The notes below the pieces were generated by a model. It had not been told where the DNA came from. It was given only the letters and a program-made list of their open reading frames with translations, and searched no databases. The position numbers were made by a program, and so were the translations under genes. Positions 37,910 through 49,870 of a DNA stretch of 64,000 nt are shown here, piece after piece. The stretch covers positions 911,987 through 975,986 of the forward strand of contig JAGTXK010000050.1 of assembly GCA_019096195.1 (NCBI GenBank). Reading direction: 5' to 3'. The stretch's first letter is position 1; each line of letters starts with the position of its first letter. Source of the DNA: Boletus sp. NGJ. Lineage: Eukaryota > Basidiomycota > Agaricomycetes > Boletales > Boletaceae.

Positions 37910-38847
37910 ATGACATCCCGACCTTCCCTGCAATCGCCTGCTTCCCCATCGCCACTCGCGCTTCTCGCTGACCCGCCCGTCCGTTTCGTCGATGGTGCCG
38001 CAATGGACTATCTCCTCATCGAGGCCGTCAACGCCCTCCGCGCATCCTCCGCTGTAGCAGCCGCACGCGCCAAAAAGATCGAACAGGAAATGACAGACGC
38101 TGGCCTACTCCCTCCCCCTCCACCCTCGCCCGGTACGAAACCCCAGCAATCTCACCGCGACAGCGTTGGGAGCACGACCTCACGCACACAGGTTGCATCC
38201 ACAGACGACGACGAAGGCGTACGAACCCGCTTGGAAGCCATCGGGCTCCATGTGGGTGGAAATTTCGTGGAAAGGTGCGACTTCTCCAGCCATCTGGATC
38301 ATTTTTGATTCGACCCGACTTTCCGTTTAGATTATGTCGTGATAGACCCTTGTTTGGTGACTCTCTCGACGCGATCAAGTTTGTCTGCAAGGAGCTCTGG
38401 GTATCTTGTTGGGACAAGCAAGTAGACAACCTCCGCACGAATCATCGCGTCCGTTCCCTGTCTACTCTCTCCGTATCTCACTGCTGATACAGTCGGTATT
38501 TAGGGTGTATTCGTTCTACAAGACAACACCTTCAAGCCTATCTCGCGCATATCTTCACGGCAAGGTCGTCCTGAAGCTCTCAAACGTGCTAGAATAGTGT
38601 GTATCCCGTCTCACCTCTAACTCTAACTACCTCGCGTTATTAACCTCTTACATCTAAAGTACGTCGCCCTTCCGGCAGGACTCATTCGCGGTGCTCTTGC
38701 TCGAATCGGACTTCATGGAACCGTGACCACAGAAATTGCCTCATTACCTCATTGTATGTTGACAGAACTTTGCTCAACATTGCGCGGGCATCTTACTCTA
38801 TATTTATCCCAGGTACGTTCCAGATCAAACTACCTAAGAATTCTTAG
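37910..38847 (+). CDS. TRS33: TRAPP complex subunit of the TRAPPC6/Trs33 family
   Basis: Five exons give about 230 residues of the Bet3-like TRAPP fold. Blocks in order are MDYLLIEAVNALRASSAVAA, an inserted Pro/Ser-rich loop, RTRLEAIGLHVGGNFVER, LCRDRPLFGDSLDAIKFVCK, ELWVSCWDKQVDNLRTNHR, GVFVLQDNTFKPISRIS, YVALPAGLIRGALARIGLHG and TVTTEIASLPHCTFQIKLPK. Trs33 is a core subunit of the TRAPP tethering complexes that activate Rab GTPases (Ypt1/Ypt31) at the Golgi. The ATG at 37910 was chosen as the first in-frame Met; the N-terminal Ser/Pro stretch of about 20 residues is variable in the family. All introns are GT-AG and in phase. It is divergent from UBR1. Confidence 0.92.
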
Positions 38848-39932
38848 GTCTGCGCACCTTTCCTGGATCTGTTCTGTGATCGCTCGTCAGTCGCGAGCTC
38901 CTCCGCACTTCATTAGCATTCATAGACGCGAACCGGACGGCCAGTACACACACGCCCTCACGCTGCACATTTCGCCGTTGACCCCGAGATCATTCGTCTG
39001 AGCTTCTATGTAATTTATGTCCTGCTGCGCGTTATTGCCGTCGACAAAAAGCATAGCAACACGTTTCGCTCGTGTGCAACAAGCGTCTAAACGAGAGTGT
39101 ACTTTTTCCTCATCATGTGCAACGCTGGCGATGGTAGAGTTTACGGGCGCTATGGCACCGATTCGGTTCCCGGTGGGGTCACTGGGGTATGTATCTCAGT
39201 CATTCATTCTCTTTCCTACCCATCCCAGCCCTAGTGGGCAATACATTATGCCATTGAATGGCCGGTTAGGAATCCCGGACCTCGAGGATGCACATCAGAT
39301 GGACAAGCCTATCAAGCTTAATCGAGTGAGAGCGATTCGATTAACAGCCTGGCTCCAGCAGTCAACACTGCCAGCAAAGTGGCGAAATCAAACGCTACGA
39401 TGAGCAAAGACGAACTAGCGAGTCTCTTGCATCAGTAGTGACGAGCTTGAAGCTTGATGAGTCGACGATACCTACCCTGACCGCGGGCATGATCACTGCC
39501 GCCATCGACTTGTCACTCATTCAGCTCACTGCGTCCAAGTTACCAGCATGACGCCTTGGGTCGGTCGTGAAGCACTCGCATAATGACATCCCTGGCAATG
39601 AAGCGTCATTATTACATTACATAAATCATAAGATATAGATATCGTTCAATGGTGGAAGAGTAAGTACTGCGACTATGATACACTAGATTCAGGTATATAC
39701 ATACAGCACAGTGATATATATATATGCAGTGGTTGAGCACTCGGCACTAGCAAGTTGGTGTGATAACCGAGAGCGTACATATTTGCGTCCGGTACGTGTT
39801 CGACAGATTGCAACGAAACGGTGCCAAACGCCGCTCGTGGACGAACCAACTTGGCATTGGATATAAGAATATTGTATGATAGGCTTCCAGATAGCGTGGA
39901 ATCGATCGACCGGCGTCGGGCGTGCACCGTGT
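38848..39932. other. Intergenic region with fragmentary open frames
   Basis: About 1.1 kb with no gene I can name. Around 38960-39180 on the plus strand an open stretch (PEIIRLSFYVIYVLLRVIAV, later RVYGRYGTDSVPGGVTG) is interrupted by a stop. Bases 39600-39730 are AT-rich with a short TA run. This may be TRS33 3' flank plus old debris. Confidence 0.3.
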
Positions 39933-41661
39933 TCACATCCCAGGACGTATGCCACCAGATCCTATCGCCCCAACACCACGTAGTACGTCTGCGATGACAT
40001 GCCGTGAACTGGAAAGCGACCTATTCGTATTCGGGGAGGCCGATATAGTGGGCGAGGTCGATGGTGAGAACGATGGTATAGTCGACGACAGCGTAGGGGA
40101 GAAGTCTGCAGAAACAGAACGTTTGGAGCGCCATGGAAAACGTATGGGTGTGGGTGAATGATGGGGAGAGGTGGACGGCTGCGAGGGGGGCGGTGATATT
40201 GTGATGCGGCCAAATTCGGACACGGGCTCGTGTGATCGGGGTGTCTTGGGTAGGGTGCTGTCTGTAGCAGGGGGAAACGTGTCTGTTGGGGTAGGTGGGA
40301 CGCACGAAATGCGAGGCGAAGGCGACCGGGTACGAAGGCGACCAGAGAGGGAGGGCACTGCGGATAAGAGACGGGGTGATGGTGCACGGGGTGGATTTTC
40401 CAACAAGGTCAGGTCCGTGGTCGACTCGCAGAGCTTGGGCAGACTAAGGGACGAGCAGGATGAATAAGGTGGTGGCGCGAGAAAGTGTTGCTTGCTTGGG
40501 TGCTGGCCAGCAGAGTCTCCTGAACAGGTCGAAGGCGTAGGACTGGTCACGGAACTTTGATTGACTTGTGCGACAGTGAGGGAGGACAGAGATCCCGCAG
40601 GACTTGGTGCTGGCGATGTCGTGGGGGTTCGCTTTGGAGATGGGAGTGGAAACAACTCGTCCTCGTCCTCGTCATCATCCTCTTCTGGAATGCGTGGTGT
40701 AGCGGGTGTTATACGAGTGGGTGAAGGCGGAGAGCGAGCATCGGCGAGAGTACGACAGAGGATTAACGGCATCCTGCATTCCGTGGTTTTACCATCATGC
40801 GTCTCCGGGTTGATGGTCGATGGTGCAGTGTCGCTCGCACGCCGACGCTTGTCTATTTCATCCACACTAATAGAGACTCCTAGATCGCCATATGAGGCAG
40901 AGGCAGTACTTCCTGCAACGGTAATTGTACGGGAACGACCATCCGCACTCAGGCTACGACGCCTTGAGGCAGCACGCGAAAAATGCTCTGGCCACGCGTC
41001 ACCATCGGCAAGAGCAGCCTCCGTGACGGACTGGCATGCTGCACAACACGGACGCAAGGGCACTGTAACAATGTCTGAGTGCAACGGAGAAGGGGAGGGT
41101 TTCCGTGGGATACGGGCATGTCGAGTCAGTGAGGAAGTGGTAGGACAAGAGGGACCAGAATGCTGAGGACGATGTACGAGACAAGGCGGGAGAGGCTTTT
41201 CATCAACGGAGCGAGCCATCGAGCGAAGTTTGAGTGAAAAGCTGAAGCAAAGTTGGGTGCACGATAACATCTACCAGTGAAGAGACGTACGTTGGAACGG
41301 GAACTCGCAGGACGAGGTGTGACTGATTCTCTTCAAAAGAGGCATCTTCTGGTGGAGGATAAGCAGAATGATCCGCGGACGACGTCCGTCTCTTCCACAG
41401 CGGGAGCGCATACGACTTTGTGACGACCCTTGGCCGCCTCGAACGATGCGCAAAATCTGGAATGACAACACATTGAGGCTCAAACCGTACAGCGCTGCCA
41501 CGCTCGTCGAGGGGCTCGATGGTGGATCCGGGTGTACTGGTCGCTAATTCTACCGCCGACATCGACGAGAACTCGGGACGGTGAGAATAAGGATGGATGT
41601 GAGGGAAATCAGAGAGAAGCGACAAGGCTAGTTTTCGAACGACCCTCTCGCAAAATGTCAT
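39933..41661 (-). CDS. Pro/Ser-rich conserved basidiomycete protein, function unknown
   Basis: Two exons join in phase through a GTACGT-CAG intron at about 41236-41290: the first starts with MTFCERVVRKLALSLLSDF at 41661, the second ends at 39933 with RSLSSSRHVIADVLRGVGAI and GSGGIRPGM. The total is about 570 residues. The middle is disordered, with an acidic run (EEDDDEDEDELFPLPSPKR), many SP and TP sites suited to proline-directed kinases, and Pro-rich patches. The first exon has a more ordered segment (VRFEPQCVVIPDFA, VVTKSYALPLWKRR). I do not recognise a domain. The long ORF on the opposite strand (40561-41166) is its shadow. Confidence 0.7.
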
Positions 41662-44039
41662 ACGATCTCCACATGAGCCATTTTCGGCTAAGGCACTAAC
41701 TCTTAATCTTACCTTTCTTGTTTACATCAACGTGATGCGCAGACACAATTGTCAACGTGCTCTCACGTCCCGCTGCGGCACTGGCAGTGTGCTAGCTGCA
41801 TTTTCTCTCTTTCCTCCACTTTCCTCTTGAATGAATTTGCCTGGCGACTCGGACACTTCGTCGGATGGGCGGCACTCGCGGTCGACCGGTCATGCATTCA
41901 TGCCTTAGTTCCGTGTCGCAACGGCACGCAAAAATGACAATCATGATAATTCTATTCAACGGTCCGAATCCAATGGACTTGATCCGGATGAACTTTCACA
42001 GGTCAATTGCTTGGTACTCACGCAGGCTTCTAGTATTGCGGACGCGATATAGTCTATCAACTCACGGTCTCACGTCCATTGCACACAAAGCATATACTTA
42101 CAGCACCATGTCAATGCACCTGACCCCGGACGTGATCTCGCACCGGGCATTTAATGGTAAGTCCCGTCGAGGATTTCCTGAACAAGTAGTTTCTATTCAT
42201 GCTGGTATCTAGGAGGTCGGCACATGATGCGAACCGGCTTCCCGAGTCTCGGCATAAATGCAACCCTCCGAGAGTGTACTTAGGCTTGCCAGTGCAGATC
42301 GCAGCACCTGGGAATAAGCCTCTCCCTTGGGAATTCGTGACCTTATCACTGACGTAACTTCTCTCTCGCTAGATTCACCTATCTAGATCAACATACGCCT
42401 CCGCCAGAACGGAGGTGTATATTGATAGCCCTACCGTGCACATGGTCAGATATGAAATGATGATCGCTATATCAAGACCTCGCAAACAGCCATGCACCCA
42501 AAAATACGGGATTGTGCCTTACTCCAGGAAGGGAACGACTGCGTGTGTTTACAGCTGATGTACTGTATATCAATGTCCCTGTTGCAGAGCTGCCAGCTGG
42601 GGTGCCACTTCCATGATTTGAACCCGCAGACAGCAGGAACAGTTTCTCCCGATCGTTGGGGTATATTTTGTATACATACGTTGTGTCGCGACTCGCCATT
42701 AGTAATTGGTTAAAATTTTGCTTGCCGCCCTGTCAGTTCTTCAGCATCCGGTCGCCACTAGTGATTGAGTGGGCATGATGCGACTCTTCCACGTTTCACA
42801 AAGCTACTGTATCATCGGCGGCGAGGAGCTGACTCACTTAGCTTTGCTCGGGATCAGATCATATGTCATCGCCAATCATGATAGATTCAGAGATACCTGG
42901 CCCTGTCTCCACAGATAAGGGATCCTGCAAGATAATGGTCAGTACTTCAGTGCTTGCCCAACCCCACATCGTACAGAGAGCCCTAATGTATATTATTCCA
43001 TTAGTAGGTATCGATTCCAGCAGACACTCCGAGTCACGCCGATACTGTCATTTCACAACGAAGCCAACTGACCATCAAACGAACTTCTAGTAAGTACAAG
43101 CTGGCCCTGCAAGTTACAACGTCGACTGCTAATTTACATATGATTAGCCTCCGAACTACGTTTCCAGTCACTCGGGCCACCCCGCTTGAGCAGCAGTTGT
43201 ATGCCAGGTACTCTTAAGCAATGAATTCACCCAAGCAAGAACCCCGCCACTCGGATCCATCCTCAACGCCTCTCACGCAATCAGAGCTGGTGGCGGTGGT
43301 GTCCTTCGCTCTCGCACACGCCTTGGCCGCTGCGCTTGATAACACGGCCCGAGTCTGAGAAAATGAGGAGTTCTTCGCCGAATCGCACGTACAGCTTCTC
43401 GAGGCACCCGCCACGCACCAAGCCTTTGTTCCTTTTCATTAAGCTGACATATAATTATACCCCGTACCGCGATCATGATGGCGACTGATGGCAGATGAAC
43501 GCCTCGAGCATGGCGCGACAGCTATCCAACCAAGGGGGTTTGTTCGAGTTGGTGCTTAGGGTTTCCGGAAGTTTGTTCCCCCAAATTTAAATGTGCGTCA
43601 GCATTCGGTGATGGCGGAACTGTACAAACCATTGATTGCGAACATGTCGACTCCGTTGATATGGATATTGAAGCTCGTCATAGGTATCATTCGCATCAGC
43701 TAGTAGGTGCACTGCGGCTGCAGCTGCATCAGAGATTTGGATACCGCCCTTTCTGATGGCACTCTGTACTAAAGTTGCCAACCGGCTACGCGTGGTCAGT
43801 TCTCCAACTACATACATTTAGCAATTCATCACCAAAAGACATCTGACCCAAGTAGATAAGGGTTTCGCCAGACATTGGTCGGAGTTTGCCTGCCATTCAT
43901 TTCTGAACTTAATCTTGCCCAGGCACGGCAGCTTATCAAGCGCCCGCCGAACGGATCCTTCGCTTCTCTACGGGCGGGTAACAAAATCTCCACAGCATGG
44001 CCCGAGCACTGGATACCTCCTATACACGATCTACCATTT
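41662..44039. other. 2.4 kb region without a supportable gene
   Basis: Only short ORFs occur. One of 45 codons at about 43221-43358 on the plus strand (MNSPKQEPRHSDPSS to LDNTARV) and one at 43587-43817 on the minus strand have plausible composition but no recognisable motif. No RNA gene was found. Confidence 0.3.
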
Positions 44040-45805
44040 ATGTCGGGCTCAAGCCGTCTTCGATTGAGGAATACAAGCATCGCAACCCCACCTGTCGCTA
44101 GCAATTCGCAGTCCTGCAAGTGCCACTCTCGCATGGCTCAGGCAACAGTGACCTTGGTCCATCACAAACACACTTCGCCGTCGAAGGCGAAGCGAGATGT
44201 ACTTGTGCGTTTGACGTCGGTGGATATTGTCTGTTTGTTCGCAGTTTGTTAACTGTACTTACGGTAGTTTCAGTCCGAACGAGGAGGATCAGGCAACAAT
44301 CGACATTCGAAAACCTCCACTCATTCCGAGCGGTCTCCCGATCCGCTTGTCCTTCATCCTCGCGAACGTCAAGGTACGTCCACCGCAGACAAAGTACGTC
44401 TTTTCTTTCGACCCGCGTGTCCAGAGCTGCCCGCTGAACACCATGATTTCGAACAAAAACAGTTCATGTCCAGCGGGCGAGGGGGCTCTGGAAACATCCA
44501 ACCATCGATGTCTAGTTTGGAGGCCCACCCGCTGACGGCTTCCATTCTCAAGCAACACAGCGCCATGCAGGCGCAGTACGAACAACGAGTGAGAAAAGCC
44601 CATGCGGAGTCCAATGTGGTTGTGAGTCATCTCACTCTACAGCTTGTCCACGTGCATTGTTGATGGTGTCACTTGCAGCGCTCGACCGGGCGGGGCGGGT
44701 CTGGTAATATATCTGATCCGCGCCGGCGGAGCCGTTCGCAAGAGCCCAAGAGTATGTCAAAGAGGCATTTCTTTACGAAAAAGGGTCGGGAAAGAGGTAC
44801 AAGGTGCGATGGCGTCATGCAGGCACACGACGGGGAAAATGGAACCTCTATTATAAGTGACACGGAAAAAAGGTGCGGTGTAATCCGAACTTCTTCCTGT
44901 GACCAGCTCGTTCTGGTGTTAGCTCAATGGATAACGTTCCGTTCCTAGAACAACCGTGTGCTCTTCAGAGAGCTCCAGTGCCAGGGTCGCCCGACAGAGT
45001 GAAGAGAGCCATGTCAGCAGCGCCATGACGTTGAGCAGTGACGTGACATCAGACTCTTTGTCCAGCGGGGAGGCGATAACGGGTCACCGAAGAAAGAGAG
45101 GGAGTTTCCTGATCCGCCGCAGTAGGCCGCCATCGTCAATGAGCGTGGCACCACCCGGATCGCCATGTTCATCACTGCCCACGACGCCAACGTATCCTCG
45201 AAGCTGGCACACTGGCAGCCCTGGCTTGAGAGCACGTTCGTCCACGTCAGTCATCTTGAAGGACCGAGAGTATGTGTCTTTCTTGGAGTTAGTATGATCA
45301 TCCTGCTTTTTTTTATCTTCTTTGATGTTATCCGAGTCTGCCTCATAATATCCATCCGCAATAGTTTATGTTGGTTTCCTTTTTGCAATACATTATGGAT
45401 TGCTCAAAATGTTGGAAATCCCAGTCATGCCCCTGAATATGCAGGTGTGACGCCATAGGCACTCGTGGGATCGGCATCGTCGACGTGGAACAGGAGGAAT
45501 CGTGCGATGCCGACTATCGCGCTCGTGCACGCTCGGCTGTGGGTGCACTTGACCTATTGACAATGCAGGATGCTCTCGCGAACGACACAACAGTGGATGG
45601 GATAATACCCATGTCCTGGATAGAGAGCGAGGTACCAACAGAGTCGCGAGCACGAGCACCTTCGCGGGCGGGGTCAGTGAAGAAGACACCCTCCTCGTCC
45701 GTAAGGGCGAAGCGTGGGTCGATACCGACACCGGTGACGGCCTCGGCGAGGGGAGCGTTCGTTGACCATGTGATCAAGCTTCCCGCAGATGACGACGAGC
45801 ATTAG
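44040..45805 (+). CDS. DUF3602 / PAR32-like protein with GRGGSGN repeats
   Basis: A multi-exon gene contains three copies of the DUF3602 signature: SERGGSGNNRH (after the acceptor at about 44275), SSGRGGSGNIQ (about 44470) and STGRGGSGNISDP (about 44690). The exons between and after them splice in phase. They include LTASILKQHSAMQAQYEQRV, SKRHFFTKKGRERG, a Ser-rich stretch ending in SVILKDRE, and a last exon EQEESCDADYRARARSAV to KLPADDDEH, ending at 45805. In yeast the family member Par32 is a phosphorylated, rapamycin-responsive protein that restrains ammonium uptake. Whether that role holds here is unknown. The start is uncertain (ATG at 44040 or 44133). The last intron is long for this window (about 175 bases). 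It is the last core gene before the transposon block. Confidence 0.72.
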
Positions 45806-46217
45806 GAAAAAGCAAATAAGCCGGTAGTCACTAGGGTTACTATGTAGTGCTCAACGATACATTCGCAAAGTACATATAGCGGCTGGAAACATTGGCATCG
45901 GCCGGGCTCATGGCGAACGAGATCCCAGTTGTGGAACTGGCTTTGGAAGGCTCGCCTGACATTATGTATGTGTCACTTTGCTCAGCACTCGGCTTTGATG
46001 GACAATGCTCAAAACAAGAACAAGGGGGAGTCTATGTTAAGAATCTCCAATAGAATACCATCATATCTGTTAACCAAGTCAGCGAGATGATAGGACGGTG
46101 AAAGCAGACATACATACACCAACTTTGCACCGGCCGGGATGTATATTTTGTGATAGTAACTGTGTGCATGGGCAATTAGTTCATATTATTGATATGACCA
46201 ATGCAGAAAGGCTTACC
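45806..46217. other. Boundary region between core genes and transposon block
   Basis: No gene seen. CpG dinucleotides, frequent up to here, become rare within this interval, which marks the edge of the repeat-rich domain. Confidence 0.4.
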
Positions 46218-47640
46218 GCCCACCCACCACCTCCACCATAAGCATAAGATCTCAGATCACTCATGTAGCCTATACTGTTCAAAAATTGTGAGATTAATAT
46301 GTCTGTTGAGATAAAAGTGTTCAGTGTCAGCTAAGGCATAGCCATGCAACCAATTAGGGTGAACCATGCCCCGAGGAAACCAAGGTATTAAATGACAGTG
46401 TTGAATGATCTGATGGACTGGAATAACTTCAGTGTTGGGAAGCCACTGCCTTGTCAAACAGCTAACATGAAACATCTTGACATTGTTGTCATACGCTTGG
46501 AGAGGTTTGAACCAATGAATGTAAGCCAGTGGCTGAGGATAGTTCCTGAGGTGTGGTGGCAGCCTAAAGATAGCATGGACTTCAGTGACACGCAAACCTA
46601 CAACTTAATTTACTTAGTAGTCATCCATGGCAAACATCACCACATACTGTACCATGCAGCCCACCCTGTTGCTGCTGCAGTTTGGTATCAACATCCACAA
46701 GGACAGTATCAAACCAGGCCAATATAGGCCGCTTGCGAGTTCCATTAGAGTGCTGGGGATGGGCACGAATCCTTGATCTCATGGGCATTGTGTGCTCTAG
46801 TTGAGGGCCACACAAGACCAGATCACCATAGATGTCAAAACAGTCATTGGTGTTGGGTTCGAAGTGCTGCAGCCTTTGAGGGAGGCTACCAACGAACATC
46901 TTGAGTGCATCCAAAAAGCAAATCACACTGTGATGTTGTTTCAAATATTGAACCATCTTCTTTGGAAACTGAGGTTGATGAGAGATCCTATGAGATCTAT
47001 GATGTCTTCCTGGCATAGCGCTGGGAGATGAAGCAAGATACTGATGCCGGTGTTCTGAATCACTAGAAAGTGTACTAGTAGCATCCACATCAGCAGGGGT
47101 AGCAGAATGGCACTGCCAGGCCTGATAACAGCCAAACTACATAATGGCTTCCTGCTGCTGGAGCCACTTGGTCATTTGAATGGTATAATCCTTTCAGCTG
47201 GTTGCAGAATAGGCCTTCTTGGCATAATCAATGTGTAGGCGTTCTGAGATCTCCATATTGAGTTCATCCAATGCTTCTAGCACTTGTATTGTATCAGTGT
47301 AATGAATGAGAGAGTGGAGTTTCAGAATGTTAAAATGATCATGGCAACCAAGGTCAATGAAAACATCCTTCAAATGGTGGAAATCCCCAAGAGCGTGTTG
47401 CAAGGCTGCAAGTGTGTCGTCTGTATGTGAGCGATATTGTGCGAGTTGGACAAAATCCACAAGATTACATGTGGCCCAGATGACACGTGGATCAGTGTTA
47501 GTACCAACTAGTGTGCCAACATCAGTAAAAACAGGACTAACTGTCCAGTGCTGTCCAGTACTGGACAGTAACATAATGCTCATAGTGAGGATCCAACTGG
47601 ATAGTGGTTTGATAGTACTATGACAGTGTCTCATACTCTG
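46218..47640 (-). pseudogene. C-terminal part of a Plavaka-type (CACTA-like) transposase
   Basis: Minus-strand fragments read in order as the end of a Plavaka transposase: DPRVIWATCNLVDFVQLAQY, SHTDDTLAALQHALGDFHHL, HFNILKLHSLIHYTDTIQVL, ERLHIDYAKKAYSATS (the most diagnostic block), then IRAHPQHSN, FDTVLVDVD, VTEVHAIFRLPPHL, YIHWFKPLQAYD, EVIPVHQIIQHCHLIPWFP and HGYALADTEHFYLNRHINLT. Frameshifts and stops separate them. The N-terminal two thirds, which would lie at higher coordinates, are absent. The homology stops near 47580, before a short repeat tract and the edge of the palindrome. The other side of the palindrome does not continue the gene. Confidence 0.75.
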
Positions 47641-47712
47641 TTCATAGTATGGCCATAGTCTGTCATAGTATTCTCATAGTGTCTCATAGTATTCTCATAG
47701 TACTGTACTATG
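47633..47712. repeat. Degenerate 10-11 bp direct repeats (ACTATGA type)
   Basis: On the minus strand the unit ACTATGAGAAT / ACTATGAGAC and variants recurs at least six times with drift. The tract lies between the Plavaka remnant and the palindrome edge. Subterminal repeats of this kind occur near the ends of CACTA-like elements, which would fit a Plavaka terminus. A simple satellite is the alternative. Confidence 0.6.
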
Positions 47713-47715
47713 ATA

Positions 47716-49325
47716 CAGTGACTCCAAAAACCCTTTCCATGCTAACCCTCAATGTGGTGCGCTTCACGCACCACCACACACCGTGGGAATTCTGCTTAGC
47801 TTTGGTGGAGTTATAAATAGTACATACTCTTGGCTACGAGATTGCTCCCTAGGTCATGTGATTTGGTCCACAGGCTGTGGAGATATGATCAATGTGAAAC
47901 AGTAATACCATAAAAAGGGTTTTTTCACTTTTGAACTGATGACTAGGATTTTAGTCAAATCATATCATATTTGCCATTGTTTGTTTATGCAAACAAAGAT
48001 ATACATATAAATAGCATGTCTGAGCTTAAAAAAGTTCACACACTTCTTGATTCTCAACCACCACCATGGTCAAATCCCTCTTCCTTCCCTAACAAAGCAC
48101 TATTCTCTTTTTGCTTGATTCTGGCTGCTCTGGTGAAGCCATTGCCAAGCAAACTGGTGTCAGCCCTTCTGCCATATCCAAGCTTCACTCCAAAGAGTGT
48201 TCTGCCCTTCCCAAAGCTCCTGGGGGTCATTTTTCCAAGCTTTCTCCCACCAACATTCATCATGCCCAACATCTAATCACTTTTGAGAAAGCTGAAAATG
48301 CTGTCCAAATAACCAAAGCCCTCACCAATATCATCAACCAACCCCTCTCTGCCAATGCTGTCTGCCTCCACTTGAAGAAAGCTGGTATGAAAGCTGTGGT
48401 GAAGTCCAAACGTCCCCTCCTCTCTGCTAGGCATTGCAAGGCTCATTTGGATTTTGCCTATACACATAAGGATTGGACTATGGAGGATTGGAAGAAGGTG
48501 ATATGGTCTGATGAGACCAAAATCAATCACCTAGGATAAGATGGGTGTAAATGGGCATGGAAGAGGGCAGGTGAGAGGCTTAGTGATAGGCTGGTGAATA
48601 GAACCCTCAAGTTTGGAGGAGGTTCTCTGATGATGTGGGGCTGTATGACTTTGGAGGGAGTTGGCTTTGCTACCAAGATTGATGGTAGGATGGATGGGGA
48701 CCTCTACCTTCAAATTTTGAAGAATGAGCTTAAGCAAACCCTGGAGTATTATGGTCTCAATCCTCCTAACATCATCTTTCAGTAGAACAATGACCCCAAG
48801 CATATCTGCAGGGTCAAGAACTGGCTAGAGGAGCAAGAATTCAGTACTATGATGTGGCCTGCACAATCTCCTGACCTCAACCCTATTGAACATCTCTGGA
48901 GTTGTCTAAAGAGGAGCCTTGCAAAGCATGAAAACCCCCCTAATGGAATTCATGAATTGTGGGAAAGGGTTCAAGTGGAGTGGGATAGGATACCAGTGGA
49001 GGAGTGTCAGAAATTGATTGAAAGCATGCCTAAGAGGATTTAGGCAGTGCTTAGAGCAAAAGGAGGCTATATCAAGTACTGATAATATCCAAATACCCTT
49101 TTCAATTCAAAAGTGAAAAAACCCTTTCCATGGTATTACTGTTTCATATTGATCATATCTCCACAGCCTGTGGACCAAATCACATGACCTAGGGAGCAAT
49201 CTCGTAGCCAAGAGTATGTACTATTTATAACTCCACCAAAGCTAAGCAGAATTCCCACAGTGTATGGTGGTGCGCATTGCACACCACATTGAGGGTTAGC
49301 ATGGAAAGAGTTTTTGAAGTCACTG
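47716..49325 (+). mobile_element. Tc1/mariner element, left arm copy
   Basis: A 1,610-base element starts CAGTGACTCC and ends with the reverse complement of the related CAGTGACTTC, flanked by TA on both sides (47714-47715, 49326-49327) as expected for Tc1/mariner insertion. The terminal inverted repeats are about 220 bases (47716-47937 and 49106-49325) and differ at scattered sites, mostly C/T. The transposase gene inside is broken. Confidence 0.9.
48066..49082 (+). pseudogene. Tc1/mariner transposase with four premature stops, left arm
   Basis: A continuous frame of 339 codons, the normal length for the family, starts at an ATG in strong context (48066) and ends with TGA at 49080. It contains an N-terminal helix-turn-helix (LDSGCSGEAIAKQTGVSPSA), a second DNA-binding segment and the DDE domain: VIWSDETK (first Asp), FQ-stop-NNDPKH (second), and SPDLNPIEHLWSCLKR (Glu). 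Stops occur at codons 9, 158, 240 and 326; the last two look like CAG to TAG changes. The second catalytic Asp appears as Asn (GAC to AAC). The enzyme is dead, and the pattern is C-to-T decay with no indels. Confidence 0.9.
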
Positions 49326-49464
49326 TATGACATTACTGGCCTTGTCAAAGCATGATATGGCTTACATGATGTTACATAATATTATGTACCATTACAAAAA
49401 TGAAATCTTAGCTATGTATTCACATATAACACCATACTGAGCTAAGTACTTAGCAGTGATGAAC

Positions 49465-49870
49465 TTACAGTACAATCACTACTGCCCAAAATGAAAGATT
49501 GCTCATGGTCAATGGATAGCACACATTCCCTTCACTTTGGTTGTAGCAGTAGGTTGGACTCTTGGAGCCTTTTGAATGCATCTTGCATGTCCATCTTTGT
49601 TGGAGTTCTTGGATCAATTCTATATGTTGGTCTGATTCATTCCTTGGATTATGGTGATTATTTGATGATGACGACTTCTATTGGGGTATTCTCTGAGATC
49701 CTAAACCTCTCACACTCTAGAAATGGCATGTGAGTGATTGAACAACATATAATAATAATACTTACACCTTTGCTACTATTTCCAGACTGACTTGAACCAC
49801 CACTGTTGCTATCACCAACACCTGCATCCTCAAAGCAAACAAAGGAGTTCTTAGATGCACGATCTGACAT
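49465..49870 (-). pseudogene. Fragment of an unnamed TE-associated gene (QQRW...CYN type), left arm
   Basis: A first exon (MSDRASKNSFVCFEDAGVGD and a Ser/Gly-rich end with a GTAAGT donor) is followed by ELIQELQQRWTCKMHSKGSK, SPTYCYN and YPLTMSNLSFWAVV before a stop or donor. The block with Trp, a Cys/His pair, CY and a terminal aromatic is recurrent in uncharacterised agaricomycete repeat-associated proteins. I know of no function. An in-frame stop lies between the pieces. A second, different member of the same family sits at the palindrome axis. Confidence 0.5.

Noticed and set aside
40561-41166. 201-codon ORF on the plus strand
   Set aside because: Antisense shadow of the Pro/Ser-rich gene at 39933-41661. 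The Ser run is the complement of its Asp/Glu run.
42600-42640. tRNA-like T-loop sequence (reverse complement of tttgaaccc)
   Set aside because: The flanking bases cannot form a T-stem or acceptor stem, and no A-box lies at the right distance.
44915-44940. Sequence resembling a tRNA A-box (tagctcaatgg)
   Set aside because: No B-box follows. It lies in an intron of the DUF3602 gene.
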